NCBI GenBank assembly: GCA_963920635.1
Contig: OY987298.1
Coordinates: 40,331,787 to 40,395,786, forward strand
Source: Pseudeuparius sepicola
Taxonomy: Eukaryota; Arthropoda; Insecta; Coleoptera; Anthribidae
Length of the DNA: 64,000 bases
Direction: 5' to 3'
Below the pieces are notes generated by a model that was not told the DNA's origin, made no database searches, and worked only from the letters and a program-made list of their open reading frames with translations. Of this stretch, positions 33,524-46,469 are shown in pieces. How positions within the stretch are numbered: position 1 is the first letter of the stretch; every line of letters begins with the position of its first letter. The translations under genes and the position numbers were made by a program.

Positions 33524-36500
33524 ATTCTGCTTGTCTAAAAAAAATAGTCTATTATAATATGAACATACGGAGATCAGATATAAAGGGTGTTCATTTTAAT
33601 TAAAAAGAAAACAATAGAAGATATCCCTTATTTACAATTTTATACAAATTGTTCATAATACAAAGCAGGGGCGGCTCGTGCAGTGGGGCCACGGTGCCAT
33701 GGCCCTACCACCGAACATGCCTCGTCATCGACCCTAGTTCACACTGGAATGGTATATTTTTGTAACTTTTTAAAAAAGTTCCGCCGATTTCTTAAAAGTA
33801 GATCAGGGCGACGAGTTTGGATCACTCCAGTATAAAAATATAAATATAAAAATTAGTTTCGGGTGGGAAATCAACCGCTGCCTTCCCCTATACGCACCCC
33901 GCACCCCACTAATTGCTGTTGATTGGCACTGAAAAATCAAAGAGGTACCTAATAAATTCATATAGCTATGCATATTTTTTTATATATCATGGAAAAGGAT
34001 AAAAATAAGTACATTTACGATATGTTGAGCAACTGGCAACTGCGCGCCTTGTGTGACCAGTCCCGATGCTCGAGTTTACCATCTGAGGAGTCCGAGCTCC
34101 GTTTTAATAATTAAGGGTTTTTTCTAAATTCATATTGAGCTATTTTTTCACCCACAGTAATAATTTTTGACGTCGTGCCTGAATCGAATATCAAAAAATA
34201 GTAGGACAAACGCACTGCCTCTTTTTTATTAAATTTACGCTAGATTATCAAATCCCAATGATTATGCATACACACATTTCCAAAGCGGAAATCATCGCTA
34301 TGCCATTATCTGTTTTATCCGTTTGGCGGGAGTATCGTCGTTGCCATTCTAATGGTTATTCTCGAAGTTTAGTTTTCAGAAATGCCCCGTAATAGGATTA
34401 CCTAATGGGGCACTATAAACACACTTAATGGAGAAGAAATTCAAATGGGGCAGTAATCTCCTCTCCCCCTCCTCTACATAAAACCAAAAACTGAAAATTA
34501 ATTCCCGCCGAAGCGGAATAAAAATCACACATTTCATCAAAGTCCCGCTAAAGTAAACATCGCCGCGTGGAGGAGGCAGATCCTGGCGGAAATGGTCCGG
34601 AGATGGGGGAGTCAGGGTGTTGGCATAATATTTTTGCGGCTCTTCGAACCCTGCGTGGGATCCAAACACAATATTTGTTAAGGGGGGCCTCGCCATTGTA
34701 TGTTTGGTTGCCTGTATCAATGTATTTTTATTTCCAACTAGCTGGAAAAAGTAGCGAATTTCAAAGGATTACAAAAAACACGGGCATTTTTAAAATATCC
34801 ATAGATACTAATGACACTAGTTTAAAAGTTATGGGCGAGATTTTTTTTTTAATTTCAAACTTTATGCCGGCATAAATTCGTCTATTTTGTCTCTTGAGCC
34901 GGAATTTTACCTTCGTTAAGATGGGCAGAGGTTTCCGAATATGCTCGGAACGAAAACCCGGTAGTAAACATTGTAATTATCCAGTCTTGTTGTAAATAAA
35001 AAACATAGGCAAAATACCCTTAAATTATGCAGCGGGAATACCAAAAGTGTAGCTATTGTTTATCAGATGGCGCGAAAAACAGACGATCGATGAACGGTTG
35101 ACGCTGTTGTTACAGGTCCAGTTTAATAATTACATATATTATGTTCATATGATCAATTTTACGTTTTGGCGATATAATATTTAAGCAACTAAGCTGTCTG
35201 ATTATTTTTTTATGTTTTTCTATTACTTCCATATTATTATATACTATGAATTGCGAATTTTTAATATTAAAATAATATAAAACTTCAAAAGGTATATTCG
35301 GGAGACCCCCGTAGCTCAAAGACTCCGATTTGTGATTTTAACCCCTCTCTTTTTAGCAATGGTTCATTGATTTTTAGCGTGAAAGGTACACGGCGGCACT
35401 AAAAACTGCTTTAGTTGACTTTGCATTATTTATACGTATGTCGCCGTTATGTATTTTTCGTGAGGAAAACACAATCGTTAGCATATAAACTGACATTAGG
35501 GGAGAATTCATATGTCTATGTCTCTATATGTATAGGTATGTCGAAAATTATCTATACCGGGTGTTCCATTTTAATAAATGCAGCTATTATAAATATCTCA
35601 AAAACGAAAATCGCAAAAAATCACATAAAAGTTGAAGCATATGAGGTGCAATGTAAGACGCACGTTTTCACTTGTAGGCAGACGACGTTTTCAAGGTCAC
35701 TTGAATGTCAACTGTGTTTTTTACTGTTAAAGGCATACCTTTAGTTAAAGAATGTTATTCGGCACGTTTTCTGTAGGTATAGTATTGCTGGCTTAAAATT
35801 TCTACAAAATTATGTTTAGTTTTTTCAATGAAATGAAACATGGTCTTTTATGTGTACATAAGGTGTTTCTTCGTTTGCATTAACACTACATTCAAACACA
35901 CATTTTAAGTAACGCAATAATTAAGATAAATACATATCTCGAAAATAAAAAATGAAAAAAGAAAACGATATATTGATGCGAAAGAACATCTTCTGTACCT
36001 ATATGTTAAACATCTACAGTGTGACCTCCGTTAAGGAGTTACCACCCTGGTAAAATATCTTTATTTCTTTACCGATTTTGATAAACTTTTTTTTGTTAGG
36101 TTCAAAAAGCACATTTACTACGTAAATTCTTCTATGGTAGTACCTATAAATTTATTTACATTACATTTTCCATTACTCTAAATGTATGCCAAAATAATAC
36201 ATATATTAAGATATCAGCAAATAGTAGGTATTTCACGTATCTAACAAAATTCACAACTTTACGTCAACTTTGGATCAAATACAACAGAATTTTAATTTCT
36301 TTCGGTTTATCAATATTAAGTACTTAATGAAAAGTTAATAGAATGATAGAAGATAAAACTATAGTGACATAAATTCTAAATGTCAGTTAGGGTAAGTATT
36401 GTGATCATTCATGCGGTTTTGAGGGAGAATTATTATGTCATGACAGTAGATTTGACAGCCGGTAGGTAGTCCTCTTACTTAATATTTTACTCAACAATAT

Positions 36501-38630
36501 TCTTAATAACTATGAAAAAATATAGAAAAATAAAGGAGCGTAAATATTCATATTATTATTTTTAACAATTCACAGTTTCAATCCCAAAATACGCCAGGAT
36601 GGAAGCGATGTGCTGTTATTTGTATAAAAAAGGGGGTCGGTCCGCCTGCCTCCCCCTAGACCCCTGGTTCCGACCAACGACCTTGCCGGGCAACAAAACA
36701 ACTTATAAGGAACGGAAACTTATTTTAGCAAGGCGAAAAATTACTTTTTATTCTCGCTCTGTACCAATGGCCGCTCTCCAACTCCAGCGCCATCTTACAG
36801 ACACTTGCGCAATTTTTGCGCTCCAGTATCCAATTTCTGTTTTAGCAACATTTATCCTAGTTAGGAACACGGTCAAATGAAGGTCGTCGCGAGGTGATGA
36901 CGTTTTATTTCCGTCCTTAATGTTACGTGAATAATTTGCTAGGCGACTTTGACTGGTTTCTTGACATATTTTTTATCAAGTTGTTACAAAGTACAAACAA
37001 GCATATCTTATCAAACATTAGGATATATTTTCCCACGTCTGTCTAAAAACACACACTTTAGAAATTCGTAAATTGATAAAAAAAATTTAACTCAACCACA
37101 CACCGTTTGGCCAATAAGGAAGCTGCATTATAGGTGCATTAAATTTGCACGCATTTGGGACACACCCTGAATAAAATTTCTTACTATCCCAGAAAACTGC
37201 GAAGAATGTCTATCAAAAAAGATAAAAATATATATAGGGCTGGTGAGACACTTATCGTGGACACCCTGTACAGAACATATATAGAGTGATGCAGTGAAAT
37301 AGATGTAAGTTCAGAATACTTATACTTAATATTTTTTATTTAGTTATCAAAGGTGTTACAAATAAACATGTAGATAGTAGAATATTTATTTTTCATTTCT
37401 CTAAAACCATTTTTGGTGAAATTTTTTGCGTAATGAAGAAGGCAGTTTTCTGTAGTTTACTGTTTTAAAGTTAATCATTTAAATTAGGATATCCCATTTA
37501 AAAAAATATATTTGTGAAAATGAAAAAGTCACAGATAAAAAAGTTATGGGCCTTTGAAGAAAATGAGACATTTTGAGAAACACCCTGTATCTCCTAAACT
37601 AGTCAAAATATCGAGATGCGGTTTGCGGCATTCAACTTTTCTCGACAATGGAGTTCCGCAGACACTTTAGCTACTTTTTGACTCTCTCGTCGAGAAATAG
37701 GAGAAACCCCCTAAAAGTGACCAATTTGGATCACCCTGTTGGTATATACACACATTTAATTGCCAGCGAAGTGCACGTAACAGCTTGCTCTGTCCTTTCT
37801 CTTGGTCGCTGGCTACGGCCACAGACCTATATAGCTTCGCTAGCTATATATGTCTGTGCTATCTTGTAGAGAAAAATTTAAGCTTTCATTTGGCATCGAA
37901 TTTATTTAATAAGCTTATGAGAGTTGGAAATCAAAAAAATATCACCACCTTACTGGTGGCTGCCATTGCGAAGGCACCGCTAGGAGGTGGCAACCCCTTT
38001 TTTTATTGTTGCTTCATGTGCGTTCTTTCCGATGATACCTATTTTGTTCAATAATCATAATACCTATAAGAGAGTAGATTTTTGCCTAAAAATTAACCAC
38101 AACTTCTTTATATAACAATGATCGGACCCATATTAATTGAGGCAGCCTACTCGCTTCAAGTAAAGAAATATTCTCTCTACATTTTACATCACATCTTATT
38201 CTATAGTTTTATGAGAGCTGAAATCATGCAGCCAGCTCTTGGACTATGTAGAATTGTATCGAATTTTTTGATCTTTCATAACTTCCCGCCAATGTCAAGT
38301 TTACTGTGATTGGTTTATCTTGTTGCAATTTACTTAAGTGGTAGGTATATCATCTAAATCAACAATTTTGTTAATCTTAACCTAAATTTTTCATATCATT
38401 TCAAATCATTTAATAAACAGCCGTTGTAAATAAATGTGTTTTATTTCATGCGTGTCAAAATATAGAGTAATATAATGAGGTTCGTTTGCTGAGCCAAAAT
38501 TTTCAAAGTTTTACCTTAAAACTGTATGACATTCCGAACGTTTTGAAAGTCAAAATAAAACCACCTTAAGTTAGAAAAATAGGGAACCTTATGAAGGTTC
38601 TAATAGTAAGATTACAAAATATAAAAATGT
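33524..38630. other. Long stretch with TE scraps but no supported gene
   Basis: Contents: a hAT-like CAGGGGCGGCTCGTG end at about 33,666 without a matching right end; a CCGGGTGTTCCATTTT end at about 35,559; a diverged relative of family K at about 36,120-36,360 (TATTTCACGTATCTAAC); and lone CACCCTG motifs near 37,165, 37,263, 37,582 and 37,732. A 114-codon minus frame at 34,376-34,720 resembles nothing known and is not called. Confidence 0.45.
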
Positions 38631-38639
38631 CAATTTCTA

Positions 38640-39400
38640 CATATCAAATCTAGATCTTCTTGGATCGTGTTTTTACCTTTACTTTTCTGATATTATCTTT
38701 TTGGTCCCGGAGGTCCGTAATTTTAGTATATATTTTCATTTTGGAACAAAGTGTACTGTTATTTCATAACTATAAAATCAACCATTTGCATTGAAATTGG
38801 CAAAACGTGCTGCAAAACACCTGTTAACTCCAACATACGAAACATTAAATTTTCACCCTACCATTTCAAATGTTATAGACCAACAATACATTCAAAATAA
38901 GAAAATGCCCAATGGACATTCGTCAAAATACCATTGGTTTTCTTGAAAGAGGGTGTCAATATGTTGTCAAATTTAATCCCTGTCATTTTGAAATAATTTT
39001 GGTATTTGGGGATGGGGATTTTTTTTTCACTTTATGTGGTACAGTTGATCTGTAACAATTGAAAGCGGTAGGTGAAAATTTTATGTTTTGAATGCTGGAG
39101 TTACCTAACAGGTGTTTTATGGGGCACGTTTTGTCAATTTCAACGCCAACGGTTGATTTTATCGTTTTGAAACAAGGGTATATTGTTGTTGGAAAATGAA
39201 AGGATGCACCAAAATGATGGACCTATAGGACCAAAAACATAACCTCGAAAAGTTACCAGTAAAAGTTCGATCCAAAAGTAGCGCGATCCAAAAACACAGC
39301 AGTGTCAAATTTCAATAATGTAAGGTAGAAGATACGGTCAATTTTCAATTCCAAATATAAAACTTGGACGCCCTGTATCTAAGAAACTATAGACGATACA
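38640..39400. mobile_element. Family G foldback, copy 3
   Basis: Plus-orientation G core (about 38,660-38,920) and an inverted copy (about 39,040-39,320) face each other. Shared blocks include CACCTGTTAACTCCA and its inverse. It ends near ACGCCCTGTATC (39,370). More diverged than copies 1 and 2. Confidence 0.65.
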
Positions 39401-40974
39401 TATCCATGGTACATGGTCAATAAGATTGTTATTTTAATTTTTTAAAGTTCTGTATGCTCCAGAAGTTATGCCAGGATTTTCTGAGACACCCTGTATATGA
39501 TGTTTCCTAATATCTTTGTGAAATATGCGCGATAAAACAGACCAAGAAAATAAAAGCGCCTCAGAATTAGATTTTATAGGTATTAAAAATTGTAAATTTT
39601 CCTATAAAGGAAATTTAATTCTACCATTCTACCCATAATTCACATTCTCTTCTATGTATTGTCTACCCCAACTAATAATAGTTAAAATTTATGGAACACA
39701 CGTTCATATAAAGAATAAATGGCCGCTTTCATAATAAATTTATTAAGTTGTCGTAAATGATGTATAAACCCAAATTGATTGACTTGCATGTAACTATAGC
39801 CTCTTAAACTATAACTAGTTTTACTATTGATTTATCTAAGGTGTTCAAAATGTCAAATTGAATTTGATCAAGATTATTTAGGCCTATTTATACCAATTTA
39901 TATTTTTTCGAAATCCTTTGGCTTTATATAAGTGTGCTATAGAGTTAAATGGTCTGATGGTATTTTTTGGGGCATGCGTTCAGAGCAGATTTTGGGTGCA
40001 AGGCTTTCCGTTGCGTTTTTAGGCCTTCGGGCACCCAAAAGTTTCACGCTACCGCGCTCCTCTCAATTCCTTCCACCTTCCCATCGATTAGCTGCGATTT
40101 CATGGGTGTCTGAGCTTCAAATTGCACCAAGGAATCAATCCGCGACTCAGTTTCTAAATTTGTGATTACTAGACAAATTTAAAAAAAAAAACCTAAAAAT
40201 ACGACATAAATTCCTTATATTTAGATACATTTTTAGTGCTACTGGTTCACCCGATGCTATAGTGCCGCTGTTGCCGGCCGCCACCGTTTCGATCTTCCTG
40301 TGGCGCGCCACTCACGCCGCGGAGTAGTCTGCTAGCTAATACCAATCGCCAAGCGGAAGCGCTCACACACCTCCGAATTGCCGAAATCGTCCGGTTTTCG
40401 CGGATTTTCAAGGCGAATAATAATTGTAATTGTTCTCGCTGGACCATAAAAGTTGTTTGCTAAAATCTCCGTCGGGTGTGATTCTTTTGGTTTTCAACCT
40501 CGAAGTTCCCAGGAACCATCACAAGGAATACTCCAAATCCGCTAACTTTTGTTAGAACTAACGATTTTTCATTAGATTTGATTAGAAATTTGTGGATACA
40601 GCACTGTGGTGTATACTGCACGAAAATACACCTCTTCCTTTTTTATTTCACTATAGAGTGCTGGCCAGATGCAAATTTTCGTGATCAGTGGTATTGGACA
40701 AGGTCCTATTGCTTGGTCACCGAGGTCACTGGACTTAAATCCATGTGTGCGGTGTCATATGAAAAAAATGGTTCATCTGCTGCAAACGACATTAAAAATA
40801 GCCAGGATACACTAGCTCAAATAATAAATCTACGCAGCCAATAGTGCAAGTTTGTACTATAGGAATGGAGAAAGATATTTAGAACAACTTCTATGAAAAT
40901 GTTATGTCGTTAAGAAGTGGAGTGCTGTGTCGTGAAAGTATTATCGTGAAAAGCGATATGGCAAGTGTCTATAC
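39401..40974. other. Gene-free stretch with a GC-rich island
   Basis: A GC-richer block at 40,240-40,460 has no supported frame; overlapping frames occur on both strands. One CACCCTGTATA motif at 39,488. No promoter or gene can be defended. Confidence 0.4.
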
Positions 40975-40978
40975 ACTA

Positions 40979-41365
40979 AAGTCTATCCAAGATACAGCGG
41001 CAGTGGATTAAAATCTTGGCCACCACGTGACCTATTCTCTTATTGGTCTGGCCGTCATAAAATGTCAAGTGTTTACGCGGCGAGCAGAATGCAGGGCCGG
41101 CTCTTCCCTCAGTCGAGCTTTCTGCATATTTTAGATCGGATCGCGAGCAGTATATTCTGTAAATTTATTTTGCTACTTAATTTAAGGAAATTTATAAAGA
41201 TCCACGAAAGGCAGAAACACACATTTTAGAACTCCCAAAAAATTAATTGAGAATTACATGCCACTTGGAATCTCATATTAGTCCGACCCTGGTAATCGAT
41301 CGCAAGGCGGTCATGTGACTTTGTTTATATCTACTGCCGCTGTATCTTGAATAGACTATAGATCT
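40979..41365. mobile_element. Small inverted-repeat element
   Basis: AGTCTATCCAAGATACAGCG plus GCAGTGGAT at the left faces its near complement at 41,327-41,358. The pairing continues weakly (CACGTGACC versus GGTCATGTGAC). About 385 bp, non-coding. A target duplication could not be fixed. Confidence 0.6.
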
Positions 41366-41580
41366 GTTTGCGCCACAAATAAATTTTAGAAAACATCAAG
41401 GCTTACAGATATGTATTTTTTCAAGGAATTATATAACTGTATGGCAACACTGTATTAGAAAACGTCCTCGCCATCAACGGCTCTCGAACAGTCTCCAAAA
41501 TCGGGAAAATTTTTGAAATGCTATAACTTTCTATTTTCTGCACAAAAAAATACTTTCATTGGTCGGAACCTGCCGCCAGT

Positions 41581-41619
41581 TAAAATTTCTGTATACTAAT
41601 CAAAGATAGACCCACCCTG
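41581..41619 (+). repeat. Possible right end of element F
   Basis: TAAAATTTCTGTAYACTAATC, AAAGATA and CACCCTG followed by TA match the right terminus of F (16,941-16,973). Sequence further left no longer matches. Confidence 0.5.
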
Positions 41620-42827
41620 TATATACATTATTATGTTTCAAGATCGAAATGTTTTAATCTAGTTTTTATGAAGGAAAGTTTCTCTTTTTAAAGTCAATAA
41701 TAAAACTTTAAAAGCTGTAATTTTATAACACAACACCGTCATAAAATAAAATGGATTTACAAAGTTCGTATTTCCAGACAATAATAAAGCATCTATAGAG
41801 GCATATGTACTTCAAGAGAAAAAAACTATAGATTATCTATAGTTCTGCTATAAAACTTCTGCATTTATCCTAAGCTTTTTAAAGCTGTTTGACTTTTCTT
41901 AGTTGCAATAAAACCCTTATAAAACCTACTCGAGTTCAAATGGATTTTAAAATGTTTTTTTTTTGCGAGAACTCGGGTCGCAATCCCATATATATCATAA
42001 CCGGCTCGTTGCGTAATATATACTATTCTGAAGCTTGAAAAAGCCCAAATTTCTTTGCTTCTTTATTACATAAACTTCCCCATTTTCTTATACACGCGTG
42101 CACGCCCTTTACTTTACATTAAACTAAACACAGACGGGCGAGTTTGAGGTGATTCATTTCGGTCCAAGCGATGCATGTCAAATCTTTTTGTCTTCGGTAC
42201 ACAAACACACCCTGCATTTGTAGACAAAGAGACGCGTCTCTAGAAATACAGCATTTCCAATTATTCTTTTGCGCTTCATAAGATCTTTTCACCGAGCACT
42301 GGGGGCTCGTACCATTGGAAAAACCGTATAAGTACACTGGATTGTAATTCCTACCAAAAGAGCGTAAGATACATGTCCACAAATAATAACATAACCACTG
42401 ACAAATGAACTACACTAAGCGTTTGTAAGACATTAATCAACCCAGATATGCGATTTATTTGTGCAAATTATAAATAGGTATTTAAGTAAACGAGTGCAAA
42501 AAATTAATGATTACTGCATGAGGTGTTTTATCCATAATGAAAAACTTCTTGCCTAAGAATTTTGAACTGTGTATACGCACCTTATATAAATAGTTATAAT
42601 TCAAGGGTGTACAGGAAGCATTTATGACCCGCACGGCTTTAAGATACTAAAGTGACCTGCCATGATTTATTTGATTACTATCAAACATAAAGATTTTACA
42701 GCGGTGTTACAGGGGAGGAGGCCATTACATTACATATATCGTTGACACAGAAAAGTTCTGTAAAAAAGTGTTCCGGGATTTTAACCTTAGGGTAGTACAT
42801 ACATAGGGTGCAAAATAGTATATTTCC
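41620..42827. other. Stretch without a supported gene
   Basis: AT-rich, no repeats shared with other parts of the window, no convincing reading frame on either strand. Confidence 0.45.
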
Positions 42828-42919
42828 TAACAAGTGCGGAAAGTGTCACTTTCCCGCACACGATTGCAGTTCAGCCAAGAAATCGAGTGTGGAAAAGACA
42901 CTTTCCGCAAGAGTTAGGA
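42828..42919. repeat. Hairpin with GTGCGGAAAGTGTC motif
   Basis: CCTAACAAGTGCGGAAAGTGTC faces GACACTTTCCGCAAGAGTTAG, with an inner GTGCGGAAAGTGTCACTTTCC subhairpin. The motif recurs as a palindrome at 44,272-44,340 on the other side of the next element. Confidence 0.7.
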
Positions 42920-44205
42920 ACACACTGAAAGAATTCCGCCAAGTGAGTTGCTTTGCTAAGATTTTTTTGCTGCGGTAAATAGATATTATACTGTCATAGC
43001 AAAAAAAATTGCTGTGGCAAGTAAACCTGTTTTGCTAAAACTTCTTTGCTACCACAGCAAAATCTTTACTTGCGGTTAAAGGATAGGTCACTAGAAATTC
43101 CTTTTAGAGAGCCCACTTACTTACATAAAGCCAGTCGTTTTGTTACTACAGGTGAGTGTGCAGTCTGCTGCAATGCACTCAGCTGTGGTAATTCAACTGC
43201 TCATTTGTGGCTAGCGAACCCTCACTTACAACAAGTGAGTTGCTTTGCTAAAATTAACGGTGAGTTCCAAATGCGCTTGCGCCAGCTGGCAAGCCTGAGC
43301 CCGCCAGACGGCCCCGCCGCAGTCGTCGCGCAGTTGTTGGTCCGTGATGATCGTATACTGATCGTCTAGACCTAGACAGCTCTGGCATCATTGTTTTCCG
43401 GGAACATTGCCGTCTTTGAAGGTACGTAAAAATTAATATTTTCAAACTTAATGTCCGCTTGGTAGCACATTATCATTATATTATACATAACCTGGCATCC
43501 TGTCAAAAGTATAAAACATAGCGCAGCCAGATTTTTTGTTTTTCCTGTATAGTTTTCCCATTTCATGTTTTCTTTATAACATGTTGAGTCATTCACTACA
43601 AATCCCTAACATATTCTTATTACTTGGCCGTCTCAATCTCAAAGATATTTTTTGGGGACACGTAGGGTGTGTAAGAGGTGTAGAAGAAACCTGTAGGGTT
43701 GCCGCGTGAAGAACATGTTATTTTTTACACTTTTGACAGGATGCAGATTGTGTATAATATAATGATAATGTGCTACCAAGCGGCCATTAAGCCTGAAGAT
43801 ATTAATTTTTACGTACCTTTAAAAACGCCGGCAACAAATAAATTTTTTGCTATGGTATTTAAGCAACTCACTTGTGGCTAGTGGGCAGCTTAATTGTCAT
43901 TAATGAACTGATTCAATTACAGCAACAAAACCTACATAACCACAATCAAATTATTTGCTATGGTAGCCAAGCAACTCACTTGTGGTTAGTGAGCTGACTC
44001 ACTTGCCTTAATACAAGGGTTGAATTATCACAGCAGAGTGATTTTCAACAAATCTGCTTACTTACTGCAATTGAGTTGTCTTTAGCAAAGCGTGCTTTGC
44101 TGCGGTAGCAAAGTAACTCACTCGGCGCCTATTTAATGCAGATATTTTGCTGCGGTAATTGAGTTCTTACTAACCGTAGCAAAGTAATTCTTTCAGTGCA
44201 CTATT
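42920..44205. mobile_element. Element with CACTGAAAGAATT ends and repeated internal motif
   Basis: CACTGAAAGAATTCCGC near the left and its inverse (AATTCTTTCAGTG) at about 44,190 form short terminal repeats. A GTGAGTTGCTTTGCTA-type motif recurs at about 42,951 and 43,233, and inverted at about 43,864, 43,970 and 44,103. An inner inverted repeat (about 43,425-43,520 with 43,720-43,815) includes GGTAGCACATTATCATTATA. Multiple motif copies could be transposase binding sites. No protein was found and the superfamily is unknown. Confidence 0.55.
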
Positions 44206-44271
44206 TTTTCTACAAGCGTGCGGAACAGTAAGACACTTTTCTGCACGTATTTACTTTTCCGCACGCATTTT

Positions 44272-44340
44272 AGTTTAAAAAGTGTCACTTTTCCGCACTA
44301 GTGCGGAAAAGTGTCACTTTCAAAACTAAAATGCGTGCGC
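44272..44340. repeat. Near-perfect short palindrome
   Basis: Arms of about 33 bp (ATTTTAGTTTAAAAAGTGTC, ACTTTTCCGCA) meet at CACTAGTG near 44,310. Confidence 0.85.
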
Positions 44341-44611
44341 AAAAGTGTACTTTTCCGCACGCTTGTAGAAAAAGTAATTTTATCGTAAAGTGTCTTCCAA
44401 CTTGCTGGTAACGTGTCTTAATATTAAAGAAACTAGATTCAACCGTTTTTGAGAAAAAAAAAACAAAAACAAATTTATTTTTCCTTTTTAAGGCTGGAAC
44501 ACGTGTGTAACACAGTCTGGGAAACAGTCAATATTCTATTGTACACTGTGAATCGGAAATTATCTGTGGTCTATAATTTCTATAAATTTGTTGTAGTATT
44601 CCTGGTTGTCA

Positions 44612-44792
44612 ATATTTTATTTTCAAAATTATTATCGTGGGAATCAACCATCAAAATAACTGTAGTAGTGTTATCACAGTAGATTTTTATTTATTCTACA
44701 ACTAATTAAATAAAAACCTACTGTGATAGCACTACTACAGTTGTTTTGATGGTTGATTCCCACGATAGTAATTTTGAAAATATAATTTCTAT
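44612..44792. repeat. 75-bp inverted repeat
   Basis: Arms with CGTGGGAATCAACCATCAAA and TGTGATARCACTACTACAG face each other around a 20-bp spacer. A compact foldback, non-coding. Confidence 0.85.
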
Positions 44793-44976
44793 AGTAGAAT
44801 CACTTCCTAACCTCATCCAAACGGAGTTGCCAACGTTGCCAACTACACTGACTGTTTTATCTTTATCTACGTTACATGCACGCATATAGGAATCCAAGAG
44901 ACAACAGATAAGTACTAAGCCTATGTGTAGTTTTAATACCAACTATATAAGAAGCTATCGCGAAAGTATAGTATTA

Positions 44977-45177
44977 TCCTTGTTTATGGATACTCTAGTT
45001 AGCCAATATCAGACACTGACATAAGGTTCTGCCAGAAATCAGTAGATATAGGGACAGATTTTGGAAAAAAAATAAATTGTCCAGCAGCTATAAAATCTGT
45101 CCCCTATATCTACTGTATTTCTGTTATATCCTTACGTCAGTATCAAACATTGATTAGAGTATCCATAAACAAGAAAT
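44977..45177. repeat. Foldback of about 200 bp
   Basis: CTTGTTTATGGATACTCTA at the left matches the inverse at the right, and AGTAGATATAGGGACAGATT matches its inverse near the centre. Arms are about 85 bp with a 25-bp loop. It follows the previous palindrome after about 180 bp. Confidence 0.85.
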
Positions 45178-45612
45178 TATGGAATGCAATGATTCACCTT
45201 TTTGAATTAAGACTAAAATAGTTCCTCTATATAAATAGAGTTCCTGGATTGGGAAAGTAATGACAACAATGTCGTTAATTTTTTAACAGAATTTTTTTTA
45301 AGTTGTATTTATTTTGTTGATGAAAATGAACTGCGGATAAATTTCATGAGCATAACAAGTTGGTAGATACTAGAAACTATATTATTTTAATTTATTCTCA
45401 TCACATAATATGACATAAAACAGGTAATACATATATCTCATACAATAATGATGTAAGGTCAACGAGTGTAAAAGTATTTACAAGAAAAAGCGATAATGGG
45501 CAAGCATTCAAAATGAACAAAAAAACTAGTAATCGTATAGGTACACGTGTTCCATGCTATTTAGCAATTGTCAGTACGGTGTAACGTTAACCTATTAAAA
45601 AAAAAAAAGGCA

Positions 45613-46468
45613 TGAATGCTCAATCTAATACCCCTTTTGGATTTTTAAAAAAGTTCATGGCCCACTAGATATTTTGAAAAGAGTGATTTTTGTAATATCA
45701 TCAGATCTCTGTAGCTCCGTGATTTCTGATTATACAGAAACACTGTAGAGACAAAAATTGTAGATAATTTTGGGCTTCATAAGATAATCTAATCAAATTT
45801 TTTATGTTGTTGGTGATTTTTGAGGTAAATGTAAATCATGGTTGGCTGTGGCCTTATCAAATCGGCCATTTTTTGAGCTTTCCAAAGATATAATACTCGG
45901 CATAGTTATTATAAAAAATAAAAGAGCTATGGCTAATTTTCTGAATTGATTGAATACGTATTTACGAAAAAAAAAACCACTTTACTAAATGTGGTTTCAC
46001 GGGGCATCATAAGTCTGGGAGTTTGAGGTTAGAATTTTGAAATTTCAACCCGCCTTGCAACTTTCACTGCCGAATAAGGTTATGTCTCAGAACACTTCAG
46101 TGGTATCGCTATGTTGCCAAATTGCCTTTTTAAAACACTTGTGACGTCATAACTGCTTTCCCGCCAAATTTCGAAGAAAGTCTAAAAACTTGATAATTAC
46201 GTAAATATATATTTTTTGAATAATCGTAGGGACTTAAGCAAGTGACCAGGAATTGTTTTATCAAGTTTGTAAAATTTCGTCAAGTACCTACCCTATTGCA
46301 AAAAATCACTTCTTTCAAAATATCTAGTAAGCCATGAACTTTTTTAAAAATCCAAAAGGGACATTAGATTGAGCATTGAAAACTGCAATTCTTTCCCCAT
46401 TTAACCTTTGTTCTAGCTCTGCTAGTTTCCGAGATCCCCGTAGTGGTCATCGAAAAAAACTCACCCTG
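45613..46468. mobile_element. Family A element, copy 3, with core replaced by E
   Basis: The left part (45,613-45,944) and right part (46,298-46,468, ending CACCCTG then TA) match family A arms. The transposase-bearing middle is missing and an E fragment occupies its place. The outer left end is truncated. Confidence 0.8.
45945..46297 (+). mobile_element. Element E right-end fragment
   Basis: Closely matches 12,617-12,967 (blocks ACTAAATGTGGTTTCACGGG, GTGACGTCATAA, GTCAAGTACC), with a 4-bp duplication (ACCT) in the terminal sequence. The left ~1.1 kb of E is missing. Confidence 0.85.
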
Positions 46469-46469
46469 T

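Noticed and set aside
33666..33740. Complete hAT element
   Set aside because: CAGGGGCGGCTCGTG looks like a hAT left end, but no matching right end or 8-bp duplication was found.
34376..34720. 114-codon minus-strand frame
   Set aside because: No domain pattern and no upstream or splice context. It lies in locally GC-richer DNA where chance frames are longer.
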